From positions 1-33,210 of the forward strand of contig JAGASX010000008.1 in NCBI GenBank assembly GCA_017621525.1: a stretch of 33,210 bases of DNA, read 5' to 3'. A program made the position numbers and the translations under genes. This DNA is from Clostridia bacterium. Its GTDB lineage: Bacteria > Bacillota > Clostridia > Christensenellales > UBA1242. Below the pieces are notes generated by a model. That model saw only the letters and a program-made list of their open reading frames with translations. It was not told the origin of the DNA and searched no databases. Below are positions 1 to 12,100 of this stretch, one piece after another (the first letter of the stretch is position 1; the number at the start of each line of letters is the position of its first letter).

Positions 1-270
1 AAACTCTGGCTTATGAGCGTAGCAGAAGTATATACACTTCTTGGCGGAGGCACCATAGGTGCCGACGGCACAATTGCGTCATCATGGAGCACAGAAGTAA
101 AAGCCGGCTGTAACTGGGATGCGGATAATACTTCGGATTATTATTGGCTTCGCTCTCCTGACTCTTTCCTTTCCTACGGTGCGTTCGGTGTCCACGACAG
201 TGGCGGTTGGAACAGCTACCGTGTTGACGTTAACCGCGCCGTGCGCCCCGCTTTCAATCTAAATTTCTAA
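1..270 (+). CDS. C-terminal end of a DUF6273-type surface protein (partial)
   Basis: The reading frame is open from the first base of the window (KLWLMSVAEV...) and ends in a stop at 268-270, so the ATG at 13 is probably internal and the gene starts outside the window. The 89 visible residues carry the pattern of DUF6273 proteins: LW-L-S-AE near the start, YYWLRSP in the middle, and a terminal VRPAFNL. In this family the domain usually closes long secreted or cell-surface proteins of gut Clostridia. Its function is unknown. A terminator hairpin follows. Domain assignment is by eye from these motifs. Confidence 0.75.
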   Translation, partial: KLWLMSVAEVYTLLGGGTIGADGTIASSWSTEVKAGCNWDADNTSDYYWLRSPDSFLSYGAFGVHDSGGWNSYRVDVNRAVRPAFNLNF

Positions 271-335
271 CGACAATTTTCGATAAAAACGTTACACTTA
301 AACAAAAATAACCCCCTATCGAAGTTAGAAAATAT

Positions 336-366
336 AAAATAGGCTGTTTAAAAGCCTATTTTTTAC
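336..366 (+). terminator. Intrinsic terminator after the DUF6273 gene
   Basis: Stem AAAATAGGCT (336-345) pairs with AGCCTATTTT (353-362) around a 7-nt loop and runs into a T-rich tail. It lies 66 nt after the stop codon of the upstream gene. Confidence 0.8.
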
Positions 367-545
367 TCCTTCCGTCAAGGCAACCTGGGGAGGCACCAAA
401 CAAGTTTAACGCGGACACGGCAGGGATAAACCCATGCCTAACCGCTACTTGTTCGGTTCCCCGTCCCAATCTCCCTCCTTCATAAGGACGCACTTACGTG
501 CGGTTGATTTTGTGCCACCTCCCTCAAAGATGGAGGTTTTGTATG
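365..545. repeat. REP-like intergenic repeat, copy 1 (reverse orientation)
   Basis: This non-coding stretch is richer in G+C than its surroundings and contains short hairpins: CGCAC/GTGCG at 489-502 and CCTCC/GGAGG around 518-537. GTGCCACCTCCC at 512-523 is the exact reverse complement of GGGAGGTGGCAC at 22203-22214. I read it as a dispersed intergenic repeat of the host; its exact ends are not certain. Confidence 0.5.
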
Positions 546-551
546 GAAGAT

Positions 552-1670
552 TTAACACATAACATCAATAAGGGTTATTGGTGCGTTGGTTGGGTTGTTG
601 ATAAAGGGTATGTTTTCACCCTCTGCAAGGGTTAGGGTGAGGTTTGCAAGGGTTAGGTTGGCGGTGTTGGCAGAGCCCGCTATGGTGAAAATTGGGGCGT
701 TGTATGCGTTTATTTGCGTGGCTTGAGTTTGTCCGTAAATTATAATGTTTTTGTCTGCCGGCAGGGTGATTGTTTTTGAAGTGTTGTAAAAGCCCTCGGC
801 AAGCATTATGCTGTCGCCGTCAATTGCATTGTCTATTATACTTTGCAGTGTTGAAAAATCTTCTACAATATATTTTGCGTAAACGTTCACTTCTTGGGTT
901 ATGGTAAAATTTTGGTAGGAAATTTGCACGGCGGTTGAATTGTACGAAAATGGCGTTGTGTCCACTATAAAGTCGGTGATTGCCTGTGTTTTTCCGCTGG
1001 CGTAGGTAAGGTTTACCGTCATGCCTGTGCAGTCAAAACTTTCGCCAACATAATAGTTTAATTTGTTTGCTGGGGTTGAAATTGCAATGCCGTTTGCAAA
1101 GTCTGGCAAAACGGTTATGTTTATTTGGGCGGTTAAATGTTTGTATTCAACATAAACTTGTGAATTTTGGGTAAGCACATCAGGTGCGATAATTTGATAT
1201 TCACCTGTTGCAAGCTGGCTTTCTTTTCCGCTTTCAAAAAATGCAGTTACAATAAGATTTGTTGAGTCAAAACTTTGCCCCTCATAATACTCGGTTTTTG
1301 TATAGGCTGTATCTAATTCTATTTTAAAAACCTGTCCGTCTGTAACATAAATTTCACATTCGGCTTTTATGTCGGTGTCTTTTATTTGTGCGGTGATTGT
1401 TGTTTGGCCGTATGCTTTGGCGGTAACTTTACCTCGTTGATTTACCGATGCAATTGTGCTATCTTCGCTTGACCAAACAACCCAATATCCGTTTGCATTT
1501 TCTGGTGAAAAATTTAATTGCAAATATGTTGTGTTGCCTAAAAATAATTCAACTTCGTTTTGGGTGAATGAAATATTTTCAACGGGCACATTTTTGCTGC
1601 CACAAGCGAATAAAAAAATAGAAGAAAATAATAAAAAACAAGTTAAAAATGTATATTTTAATGTTTTCAT
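552..1670 (-). CDS. Lipoprotein with bacterial Ig-like domains and a short beta-helix
   Basis: The 372-residue product begins with a lipoprotein signal: basic start, hydrophobic residues 7-20, and lipobox FLFAC with Cys23 as the lipidated residue. Residues ~30-110 look like a Big_2 Ig-like domain (VWSSEDSTIASV, GKVTAKAYGQTTITA). Residues ~113-188 and ~190-266 look like two Big_3-type domains, each starting with a Y(Y)xGxSFD motif. The last ~100 residues have the hydrophobic periodicity of a small parallel beta-helix. It should be membrane-anchored on the outside and may bind a ligand or surface polymer; no catalytic motif is visible. The start has a good site (AGGAGA) 9 nt upstream. The stop lies only a few bases from the intergenic repeat, so the C-terminus may be shortened. 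Confidence 0.85.
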   Translation of the reverse strand: MKTLKYTFLTCFLLFSSIFLFACGSKNVPVENISFTQNEVELFLGNTTYLQLNFSPENANGYWVVWSSEDSTIASVNQRGKVTAKAYGQTTITAQIKDTDIKAECEIYVTDGQVFKIELDTAYTKTEYYEGQSFDSTNLIVTAFFESGKESQLATGEYQIIAPDVLTQNSQVYVEYKHLTAQINITVLPDFANGIAISTPANKLNYYVGESFDCTGMTVNLTYASGKTQAITDFIVDTTPFSYNSTAVQISYQNFTITQEVNVYAKYIVEDFSTLQSIIDNAIDGDSIMLAEGFYNTSKTITLPADKNIIIYGQTQATQINAYNAPIFTIAGSANTANLTLANLTLTLAEGENIPFINNPTNAPITLIDVMC

Positions 1671-1851
1671 ACCTATTTTTCTCCTATTTATTTAATTTTT
1701 TTGATATTTTTTATTTAATAAAATTTAATTGTTATTTTTAAATAATTTTTATGCCGTGATTATGCTTTAATAAAATATTTAAGAAAATATTAAAAAATTA
1801 TTTTAAAAATATTTTTTTTTATTTATTTTTGTGTATTTTTTTTTTGCATTT
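1671..1851. other. AT-rich intergenic gap between trpS and the lipoprotein gene
   Basis: This gap is almost entirely A and T, with long T runs. I see no convincing terminator stem or promoter pair, so whether the lipoprotein is co-transcribed with trpS cannot be decided from the sequence. Confidence 0.5.
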
Positions 1852-2916
1852 TTAATTATTTAATAATTTTTCGTAATTAAGTCCCATTGCATCTTTCATT
1901 TTATTAAGGGTTTCTCTTGCGTGTGCAGAGGCAATTAAAGAATTTTCAAACAGCATTTCATATAATTCATTTATGTGTTTTAAACATTCTTCACGTCTTT
2001 TTCTTATTGGGGTAAGAAGTTCATTGATTACATTATTTAAGAAAAGTTTTACCTTTACGTCGCCAAGTCCGCCACGGGTGTAGTGTGCTTTAAGTTCATC
2101 AAGGTTTTTATATTCTGGCAGGTATTTTTCAAAATGAGCGTCATTTGCAAATGCATCAAGATATGCAAAAACAATGTTGCCTTCAAGTTTGCCGGGGTCG
2201 TTTACGCGGATATGGTCTGGGTCTGTGTATGCGGACATAATTTTTTGTTTTACTGTTGCCTCATCATCGCAAAGGTAAATTGCATTGCCGGCAGATTTTG
2301 ACATCTTCACCTTGCCGTCAAGTCCTGGCAGGCGTCCGCAAATTTTATCTTGTGGAATTATTGCCTTTGGTTTTGCAAAAATTTCTTCCTTTGGTTTATA
2401 TGTGTAGTTGAAAGAATTTAAAATTTCATTTGTTTGTTCAATCATTGGCAGTTGGTCCTCGCCAACAGGCACAATTGTTGCGCCAAATGCCAAAATATCT
2501 GCCGCTTGTGAAACAGGGTAGTTGATAAAGCCAATTGGCAAGCTGTTTTCAAAACCGCGATGTTTTATTTCTTCCTTAATTGTTGGGTTGCGTTGCAGGC
2601 GAGAAAGGGTAACAAGGTTCATAAAATAGGTTGTCATTTCGGCAAGTTCTGGAACACGTGATTGAATGAAAATTGTAACCTTGTTTGGGTCAATCCCCGC
2701 AGAAATATAGTCAATTACCACTTGAATAAGGTTGTTTTTTACTTTATCGATATTGTTTGCGTTGTCGGTAAGGGCTTGGGTGTCCGCCACCATGATATAA
2801 AATCTGTCAAAATTTCCCTCTTCTTGAAGTTCTACGCGTTTTTTAAGTGAGCCAACATAATGCCCAAGGTGCAAGTTTCCGGTTGGTCTATCGCCTGTAA
2901 GAATGATGTTTTTCAT
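1852..2916 (-). CDS. trpS: Tryptophan--tRNA ligase
   Basis: This class I aminoacyl-tRNA synthetase charges tRNA-Trp with tryptophan in the cytoplasm. The 354-residue protein starts MKNIILTGDRPTGNLHLGHY, giving the HIGH-type signature HLGH at residues 16-19. It has the KMSKS loop at residues 204-208 and typical TrpRS segments between them (INYPVSQAADILAFGATIVPVGEDQ). I chose the ATG at 2916 because AAGGAAAA lies just upstream, the N-terminus matches the family, and the longer frame back to 2979 overlaps the -35 box of the promoter. I see no T-box leader in the short 5' region. It is divergent from the giant surface-protein gene and appears to be ordinary host housekeeping. Confidence 0.95.
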   Translation of the reverse strand: MKNIILTGDRPTGNLHLGHYVGSLKKRVELQEEGNFDRFYIMVADTQALTDNANNIDKVKNNLIQVVIDYISAGIDPNKVTIFIQSRVPELAEMTTYFMNLVTLSRLQRNPTIKEEIKHRGFENSLPIGFINYPVSQAADILAFGATIVPVGEDQLPMIEQTNEILNSFNYTYKPKEEIFAKPKAIIPQDKICGRLPGLDGKVKMSKSAGNAIYLCDDEATVKQKIMSAYTDPDHIRVNDPGKLEGNIVFAYLDAFANDAHFEKYLPEYKNLDELKAHYTRGGLGDVKVKLFLNNVINELLTPIRKRREECLKHINELYEMLFENSLIASAHARETLNKMKDAMGLNYEKLLNN

Positions 2917-2950
2917 AATATTTTCCTTTTTTTTGATTAGTTTTGTATAA

Positions 2951-2979
2951 ATTTTAGCCCTTATACCCAATTTTGTCAA
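2951..2979 (-). promoter_or_regulatory. Promoter of trpS
   Basis: On the minus strand TTGACA (2974-2979) is followed, after 17 nt, by TAAAAT (2951-2956). This is a near-consensus sigma-A promoter about 35 nt upstream of the trpS start codon. Confidence 0.75.
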
Positions 2980-3056
2980 ATATTTGTGGGGGAATATGTG
3001 AAAAATATGCTTATATTTTCTGCTTTTATTTTTATACTAAACTTAGTTGAATTTAT

Positions 3057-3085
3057 TTGTCTTTATAATAAATTATTTGTATAAT
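3057..3085 (+). promoter_or_regulatory. Promoter candidate of the giant surface-protein gene
   Basis: TTGTCT (3057-3062), a 17-nt spacer and TATAAT (3080-3085) precede the gene by ~55 nt. The -10 box is perfect and the -35 box is weaker. Confidence 0.5.
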
Positions 3086-3100
3086 ATAAATATCTAAAAC

Positions 3101-3130
3101 TGCCCCTTTGGGGCAAAAGGCAAAGAGGAG
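3101..3130 (+). promoter_or_regulatory. 5'-UTR hairpin and ribosome binding site of the giant gene
   Basis: TGCCCC (3101-3106) pairs with GGGGCA (3110-3115) around TTT. It is followed by the ribosome binding site GAGGAG (3125-3130), 8 nt before the ATG. There is no T run, so this is unlikely to be a terminator; it may shield the 5' end or tune translation. Confidence 0.4.
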
Positions 3131-3138
3131 TACAAATT

Positions 3139-6100
3139 ATGGTTAAAAAATTTGTAAAAAGCATTTTTGTTTTGTCTATTCTGCTTCTTTCAGCAGGCTT
3201 GGCATTTTTTCTGCCAAACACCTTAAAGAAGGCAGAGGCAGAAGGGACAACCCTTTTGGCAGAGGGCAAAGAAGAAAAAGTCGACAGTCCTGTTAAACTT
3301 TACAATGACGGTGAACTTATTGAACTTACCGCACCAGCAACAGGCTCTTATTTTGGACATACTGGGGTTTATAAAATCACTTCGGCAAACGACCTTGCCT
3401 ATGTTGCATACATGGTAAACAAGGGTGATACAAACTATCAAAGCGGTGTTTACTATCAAACTGCAAACATCGACCTTGAAGGCAAACTTTGGACGCCAAT
3501 TGGTACATATACAAATCCTTTTAAGGGAATTTACTATGGCAATGGTAAAACCATTTCAAACATTTCAATAACTGACGCCTCTGTGGACGCAAACACAAAC
3601 TCGGCGGCAGGTCTTTTTGGTAATACAAACGCTGCCTCTCTTTGCGATATTGTTCTTGCCGGAACAACTGTTTACAACACAAATAAATCTTCGGCGTCTT
3701 TGGTTGGCTCGGCAACCGGCGGTGAAATTATCAACTGCTATGACAAAAGCAGTAGAATAGGCGCAAATGGCGTGGCCATGTCTTATGCCGTTGGCAAAAC
3801 CTCAAATACATATGTTTTCCTTGGTGGCGCTGTAAATGGGGACACTGCCGAATATACAAACGCAACTGCAATTACAAATGCTCTTCCAATCAACAGCAGT
3901 AGCACCGGACTTAAAAAGGGTTATGTTGGTTTTTACAAAATTGAAACCGGTGATTTTATGCGTGCAAACAGCACATGGTATGAAAGCAAAGTTGTACGTG
4001 TTCTTCTTTCAAACAATGCAACAAGCCCGGCGGTTTATTCTTACACGCCTATAAACAACCTTTACCAAAACACAATTCCTGTTTTAAGGGAAAATGCTGG
4101 CGACAACAACATATATCCAATTTTGCAGGGTAGCAAGGCGTCTATTCCTCAGGCATCAACTTTGCAAATTTCAAAATCCTTTATCACAACAATTTCTTAT
4201 GCAAGCAACCAAACAATCAGCGTTTATCTTAACTTTGGTTATGGCAATGGGCGCTCTGGGCAATATAATTTCCAATACGACCAAACTTTCAGTTCTTACT
4301 ACACATTAAATACCCATATGAATAAGCGCGTGGGATATGTTTTTGAAGGACTTTATAATGCAACCTCTTTTGTTGAACAAAATAAAATGAATGTTACCGG
4401 TTATGACTATAAAAAATCATTCCCAACTGCAAACTCTTCTTACTATTACAATTGGAGTGCAACTGGCGGACAGGACGTAACCGTTCAATTTGCAATTGCA
4501 AATGATGAAGGAGGCGTATTTACCACCGCTGCGGCGTTAAGGGCGGCTATATCTATAAAAAGTGCCGCCGGAGTTACAGGAACGATTGACAACATTAATA
4601 GTTATCGACGCGTAACTTCGGTAGTCAGCGGTGAGGAGGTTACGGTAGACTTTTCTCTTAACCCAGGTTATACCTTAAAGGCGTTTACAAACAACGAAAC
4701 CACTGTTACAATGGACGAAACAACCAAAAGGGCAGATGTGCCAAGTGGTGTTTATGTAAACTTCCTTAACACAACAGGAACTGGCAGTGATTATACAATC
4801 ACAAATAAAAATAACGATTCATACAACAAGGCAACAGCCGTTGCAGCCTATAATCAAGAAAGCGATTTATACACCATTTCAATAAACAACATTGTTGGCG
4901 ACGGCGGAATGGTTTATGTTGTTATTGGCAGAATTGAATATGAAATTGATATAGAGCCAATTTTTGTTAAAGAGGCAAATGAGGCGGACATTCCATATCA
5001 ATGGAGAATTATGAATGGCACAACACCGGTAAGCACAATTGCCGGCGTTGCAAGAATTGTTGGCGACACTCTTTATGTAAGACGCGGTGAGGCGCCAGTT
5101 CTTCGTATTACAACAAAATTGAACACCGACAGCAGTGCGGTTGTTATTGCAATTGCATCATACAGCGGTATGCAAACCCAACCAACCGAGGGCACAAAAA
5201 GCGACCCACGCTTTAATTACTATCAAACTTGGATTGTAAATAGCGGTACTGTTATTGGCAATGGCAATCTTACAATGCGTCTTGGCTTTTGCAAGTCTAT
5301 GATAACCATATCTTCTGTTGACCAAAACGGCAACATTTTTGAAGATGATAATGTTATGGCAAATGGGCTTTCTACCCAAGTAAACGGAAGCAGTGAATAT
5401 CTTAACAACTCTACCGGTTTTCTTATTTCTATGAACACAAGCGATAGCATACTTGTTAAAAACAATGGATACTATCAAGTTTCTGCCATAAAGGTAAATG
5501 GCAGTGCGCTTACAGGTATCACTCACAGCGCAGACGGCACAACCTCTTCTTGGTCAGGCAACGTGTTTAGCGTGATTTATGACGGAAGCGGTGTAAACTA
5601 TAACGTTGTGGTGGAATATGATCTCCGCTCGTTTAGCCTTTCTTATGAATACTATTTTGAAGGCACAAAACAAACTGCAATTTCTCCACTTCTTTCAACA
5701 ACAACCAAAAATGGGGCAACAACGCTTACAAGTACATCAAGCATTGCACCAACAACCGTGCTTACCATAACAAACACAATGACAAACCTTGGCAAAGGCG
5801 TGTTCTTTGTGCCAACCTTGGCGGTGGAACTTGCCTATGTGGATAAGGACGGAAAAACAATCACCCCTGCAACAGGTGTGGCTGGCTATCGTACAAGCAC
5901 AATCTCAAAGGGCTCTGCCTCAAACGGAACTTTCAACTATACACTTAATCTTGGCACTTACAATACAGTTGTAAAATTCTATTTTGAATACAGAACTGTT
6001 TCATTCTCTGTAAACAAACTTCAACTTTTAAATGGCGATGGTACAACAAGCGAAGTTACTTCTGGGCTTGTTGCAATTTCTCCAAATCTTGAATTTCAAT

Positions 6101-9100
6101 ATAACTTTGCATCAGGCACAGCAAGCCTTTCATCCGCAAACCTTGGTGGTATTCAAATTCACAGCCAATACTATTTGCTTGGCTGGTATCTTAAAAACGG
6201 CAAAGTTGCAGTAACTGACGTTTACGCAAGCCTTTGCAGTAATGCACAAATCATCGCAGATGTGGTGGCGGTTGGCGCACAAAATGCATCAGAAAATTCA
6301 TCAACTTTCACATATAACGGCGTAAATGCATATGTTCAGCAAAGAATTGTTGAAGTTAAACAAGCAACCGGTACAAGAGGCAATGGTCAGTTCTATCTTT
6401 CAGACAAAACAACCGTTGTAGACTCTTACCTTACAAATGCTGGAAGCGTTGTATACTCGCAAGAACTTGCAGTTTCAAACTCTGTTTACTATAATTTGGG
6501 ACACACTTTTGCAAGTTGGAGCGTGCCACTAAACAGCGGAAGTATCACCAATGGCAAATACTCAATCACCGGCAGTAACTGGTATGCCGTTTTCCGTAAA
6601 GCAAATGACGGCTCGGCTGTTTCTATTGATGAAAGCGGATACCAAACTTGGTCAGGTTTTTCAACTTTGACCAAAGAAACTCGCTCGGTTACACTTACCG
6701 CAACTTGGACAGTTATTGAATACAATGTTTCTGTTGATGGCGTTGCAAGTACAACCGTTAAAATCGGCGAAGTTATTTCTTACACAACTGTAAGGGAAAA
6801 CAAAGACGGACAGGCAACTTACACAATTGGCTCTCATGAAGTAAATGGCTCGGTTAAACTTGGTTATGTTGTTGTTGGTTATGACCTTGCCCATGCAGGC
6901 GGTGAAGAAACAATTGCAATGCGTGGCGCTACCATAGCAAACGGCAGATACGCCCTTACTGCAAGCAACTTCCTTGCCTTTATCAGTGATGACAACAGAT
7001 TTGAGGTAAACAGCACTCCAATTTCAATCACCACAATTCGCGAGGCTGGTACATACAAAATTTACCTTGAAAATTCTAAAAACGGGTACTTCTCTTACAC
7101 CTACGATAAAACCGCACTTGAAAACAAGGGTTATGGCGGGGTTGAAGATGGAACTATATATATTATAGTTACATTTGACTCTTCTGCCACAAACCTTAAA
7201 AAGGCACTTGATGAAAAACTTATTGTACCAAACAGAACAGGATATACCTATTCTGGCTGGGTACGCTCTGTGCAAGGGGAACAAACCTCAACGGCGTTCA
7301 GTTTAACAGCCATTTACACAGACACAAAAGATATTTTCATTGTGCCTACATGGTCGCTTAAATCGCAGACCGCACAAAGTGGACTTGACTTTGCCGATGA
7401 CGTGGGCAGTTTGCGAAAATTTTATGTTACAAACGCACACGACGTGCTTAACGGCTCTCTTTCTGGTACAAATGTTACCGCAACAGACAGCGTTGATAAG
7501 GCAAACCTTGTTCTTACCAACGGTGAAAAGGTAACTGGCTATGGTTATGAGGTAACATTCAATGGCGAAACTCGCACCTATGCAAGCCAAACAACCCTTA
7601 ATATCAACATTTTTGAAATTGCCGGCGAAGTTTCTGTTAAATTCTATATCACAATTCAAGACGTTGTAAACAAAAGCCCTGTAAACACCTATACCGCGTT
7701 TAGCAGTGCGGTAACTTTTGAAATGGTGAAAAACAGCATATATATTTACGACGCAAATCTTTGTTCTGTATACAATGGCACAAGCGAGTTTGTTGCAGGC
7801 GAGGCAAATGACTTTGGTAAATTCTTGTATCGCTATGATTGGGACGGAACAGACAGAGCCTCTGGCGAAAAAACTCCAATTGGTGCAACAAGTGCTTTCT
7901 TTACAAACTTTGCAGTTGCTGGTGGAGTTTACACCGCAGGTGCAAACCGCACACTTCGCATGGGGCTTAACTTAAACGTTTTTGGCACCAAAGACTTTAC
8001 ACAAATTTTTGATAACGTACAAAAAGACAGCAAAGAATATTTCATTCTTAACACAAGCCTTACAATTGAAAAAGCAAAAATAAACATAGCCTTTCCAAAC
8101 GGCTCGGCATACTATGTGCCAAATGTGATTGCAATTGTTTATACAAATGCGTCGCCTTTCCAATTCAGCGTGGGAAGCAAAACTTTCACATATACTTACA
8201 GCCAAATCACACTTCTTCCAAACGCACCTGCCGGCGTTTACACAGGCAGTGAACAGCACTCCGCCGACGTAGGTAAGTTTATTGTAAATGGCCTTACGGT
8301 AGAGGGATACAGCGACGAAGAGCGTGATGCAAACTTTGAATGGGTAATTTCAAAAAACAGCACATTCAAACTTCTTGACAGCGCCTCTGCACTTAAATAT
8401 CAATATCTTACAAAATATCTTACCGCAGAAAATGGGGCACTTAATTCAACCCTTGCCGGCGTTTATGGCGGAAAGGCGGATACGCTTTCTGTAACCGATG
8501 TTGCAATAAACGGCGTGTCTGTTGAAATTTCAAACAAAAGCCAATTCACCGTTTACCATGAAAATGATGTTGTGCTTTCTGTTGCAGGAAATGGCACTAT
8601 GGAGATGTACATATATATAAATAGTTCTCTCCTTTCATCAATCAGCCTTAAATTTACCGTTACAATCAACCTTTCATCTTCTCGCAGTGAAGTGCTGTTC
8701 CCACTGACTTTTGGCACAAACAGCAATGGCACAAGTTACAGCGATGAATTTGACGGGGCAGAGGGCTTGCTTTCAAGCGAAGAAACAATCTCTTACGGAC
8801 AATCAAGCAAAACAATTTACGCAATTCTTACAGATGTTGTAAAAGTTGCTTTGAATTACAATGGCGGTAAACGCGCAGACGCTGTAAACGATGTTGTTTA
8901 CCTGTCTGCTGTAAGTGGAGCGTTGCAAATGGACGCACCAACTTATCCATACGCAGGCATTTCATTTGGTGGCTTTACTTCACCAACGCTTGACGGCCTG
9001 ACCATTGGTGTAGGCGGTGGTAAAATGACACTTTCAACCACAAAGGGTGGTGCAACACAAAGCCTTATCGCAAAATGGAACTTTAATGAAATTATTGCAA

Positions 9101-12100
9101 CCCTTCCAAATGACACCATAACAAGATACGCAAGCGAAAAAGGCATTGCACTTGGCGTTGATGAGGTGATTGCAACAACTTCACCAGAAATTTTTGCAAA
9201 CAAAACATATTCGCTTTCTTCAAATGGCACAAACTTTGCGTTTAATGCAACAACTGCCAAGTTTGAAGTTAAAAATGGCGACGGCTTTGCAACAACCGAC
9301 ATGAGCGGAAGTTATACAATTGTGTTAAACTTCACATTCTCTGACGGCGTGCAAGCACCACAATCACAAACAAAAACATTCTCATTCACCTTAAACATTC
9401 TGGCAAACACAATTGAAGTGGCATACAATGGCGGAGAACTTGTTTTCAACAACTCAAACCAAGCAAACACCATTGCAATTGACTTCACACTTAACGGGGA
9501 AGATAACGGCAGTGAAATGCTTGCCTCACTTGCAACAAGTGATAGCACAAGTGCAAAACAATGCGTTTATATTGCAGGCACTCCAAACCTTACTTTAAGA
9601 AACGCAGGCGAGTACACAATTACATTTAATGTTGTAAGCAAATTTGGCGGGCTTTACTCTTTTGCAAACGGCACCGACACAACTTCGCTTACACTTACAA
9701 TCAAACAGTTTGAAATTGTGCTTGCAGATTATGCCGACCAAATCAACCTTGCCAAAGTTTTTGGTCAGGAAGATGAAAACCCTCTTAAAGCGACAATTGT
9801 TATTGCCCAAAATGGTGATGACGCCGTTGCGCTTTCATTTACAAGGAAAGAGGGCGAGGGCATTGGCAACTATGCACTTACCTTTAAAGAAATTATCGAC
9901 AGCGAAGATAAAATCAACTATGTTGTAAAAACCGACGGCTTTGACAGAGATTATCAAATTGTTATTCCGTCTGGCAACTTAAAGGTGGAACTTCTTTCTG
10001 CCTTTGCCTACACATACAACGGCTTTGCTTTGGGCGGATATGCAGTTTCATACAATGGCACAAACTATACACTTTCTGCAACTGCCGGAAGTGAAAACCT
10101 TGCCGTAACATTTGATATGTACTATATGAACGGCTCGGCAAAAATTCAAATTCCATTAAGTCAAAGGGAAACTTATGCCGGTTTTGTGGAATTTACCTCA
10201 AACGCAGATAAAAACGCGGGCTCTTATTCACTTTCTGTAAGACTTACCTCTGCCGGCAGTGATTGGGCGGGCGTTGACATGGTAAACAGCCAAAATGCAA
10301 TCATTTCAGTTGCAAAACGCACACTTACCGTAACTGCCATTGAAAAGGTATTTGACCAAACAGCAAACTTTCGTTACAACAACAAAAATATGGCAGGCAA
10401 TACCGCATTGCTTACTCTTTCAAATGTTGTAACTTATGCTGACGGCAGTTTTGATGAAATTGAAATTACCGGCTCTCTTGCCAAAGAAACAGTTGGCGTG
10501 GCAAAAGTTGTAAGCATGACAATAACCAACACTTCAAACTATACACTTGCTGATTTTACTTCTCTTAACGCAACAATTATTGCAGACAACACAACTACAA
10601 TCACCGCACTTCCAACAAACAGCACGCAATTTGACTATGGTGTGTTTACAAACGCACTTACTACAAGCGAAATTGCAAGCCTTGTTCCACTTTCATTTAA
10701 TAGTGGTGAAATTGGTTTGGCTTATCTTGCCATTTCAAACGCAACCCTTACCGGAAGCGACTTCTCAACAGGCGGATATGCAATTGTTGGCAGTCATACA
10801 ATCACATTTACAATTTCTTCAACAAACTTCACATTTGGTGGGGCAAGAGTTGACGACCTGTCGCACGTTTACACAATGACGGCAGAGGCAACAATCACAA
10901 TCAACCCAATTGCGGTTACAATCACCAATTCTTCACTTAAAATCACCAAGCCTTATGACGGAAACGCAAATGTGCTTTCAAAATTTGTAGGGCAGGCTGT
11001 AAACGCAAATGGCGGATACTACACTTCTTCTCAAATTCTTGAGGGCGACATAATCACTGTAAACAGCGGTGTTTATGAAAACGCACTTATCGGCCTTAAT
11101 AAGCTAATCACCCTTACTTATGCAGAGGGCGACGACAGCGCAAACTATATCATCACAACAGACGTTGTGGGCGATATTACAAAAATCACCCTTACATATA
11201 ATAAGAAAGGGGATACAGAAACTTTTGTTGACGGCGTTAAAGAATTTGGCAACTCTGCGCCAATAAAACTCGAATATTTGGGCGACTTTGACGACATAAT
11301 CAACGCTCTTCTTAGCGAGGACACATTCCTTACCCGCGTTGGTTACACCCAAATCGGTTGGAGATACAATGGCGTTTCACTTGCCGAAATAAATGAAAGC
11401 CAAAAGGCGCAAATGCTTCAAGCGGGCGTTGACGCAGGAAATGCCGGCATCACAATTGAGGCTGTTTGGCAAATTTCAACCTTTATTGTAAAAATTGAAA
11501 CAAATGACAGGGCAACCTCATCTGTAACACAAACAGCGGTTGAATATTACGCAGACCTTAAAGATATTGCAATCACCGCAAACATTGGTTACACCTTTGA
11601 GGGCGCAACTGCAAACAACCAAAACGCAACTCTTACCGTTGGCACAACAGGAAGAAGAGAGGGTAAAATTAGCCTTGAAACCATTGTTGGCGACATTACA
11701 ATCACAATTGTTACAGAGGAAATTGAGGTTAAAATCATCATTGACTACAACCCTCCAATGGATTTAGATGTTCTCACCGATGACGCATCATGGGGCAACG
11801 CTCGTGAAAGAGTGATGACATATACCCAACTTCTTTCAACCGACCTGCCTGTTTTACGAGTAAGCAAAGAGGACACATTTGATTTCAGCCACTGGACACT
11901 TTCAGACAGAACAAGCGAGGGCGCAAACCTTTGGACACGCATAAATGGTGCATCTCTTACCGCTGACAACCTTGACGGCTATGAATTTGTTGCACATTGG
12001 GCAGAGGCAGAACTTGAACTTATAATCAGCGCTGAAGAAACCGCCATAGTGGCAGTTTATGATGATGAGGGACACCCTCTTACCGCCACCGACGGCGTAT

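Noticed and set aside
1456-1695. Plus-strand frame opposite the lipoprotein
   Set aside because: It is a shadow of the minus-strand lipoprotein, with no ribosome binding site.
2917-3056. T-box leader for trpS
   Set aside because: The promoter lies ~35 nt from the start codon, which leaves no room for a T-box.
5158-5526. Long antisense frames within the giant gene (also near 7303, 8943, 14691 and 16711)
   Set aside because: They reflect the codon bias of the giant gene; none has a ribosome binding site or a plausible product.
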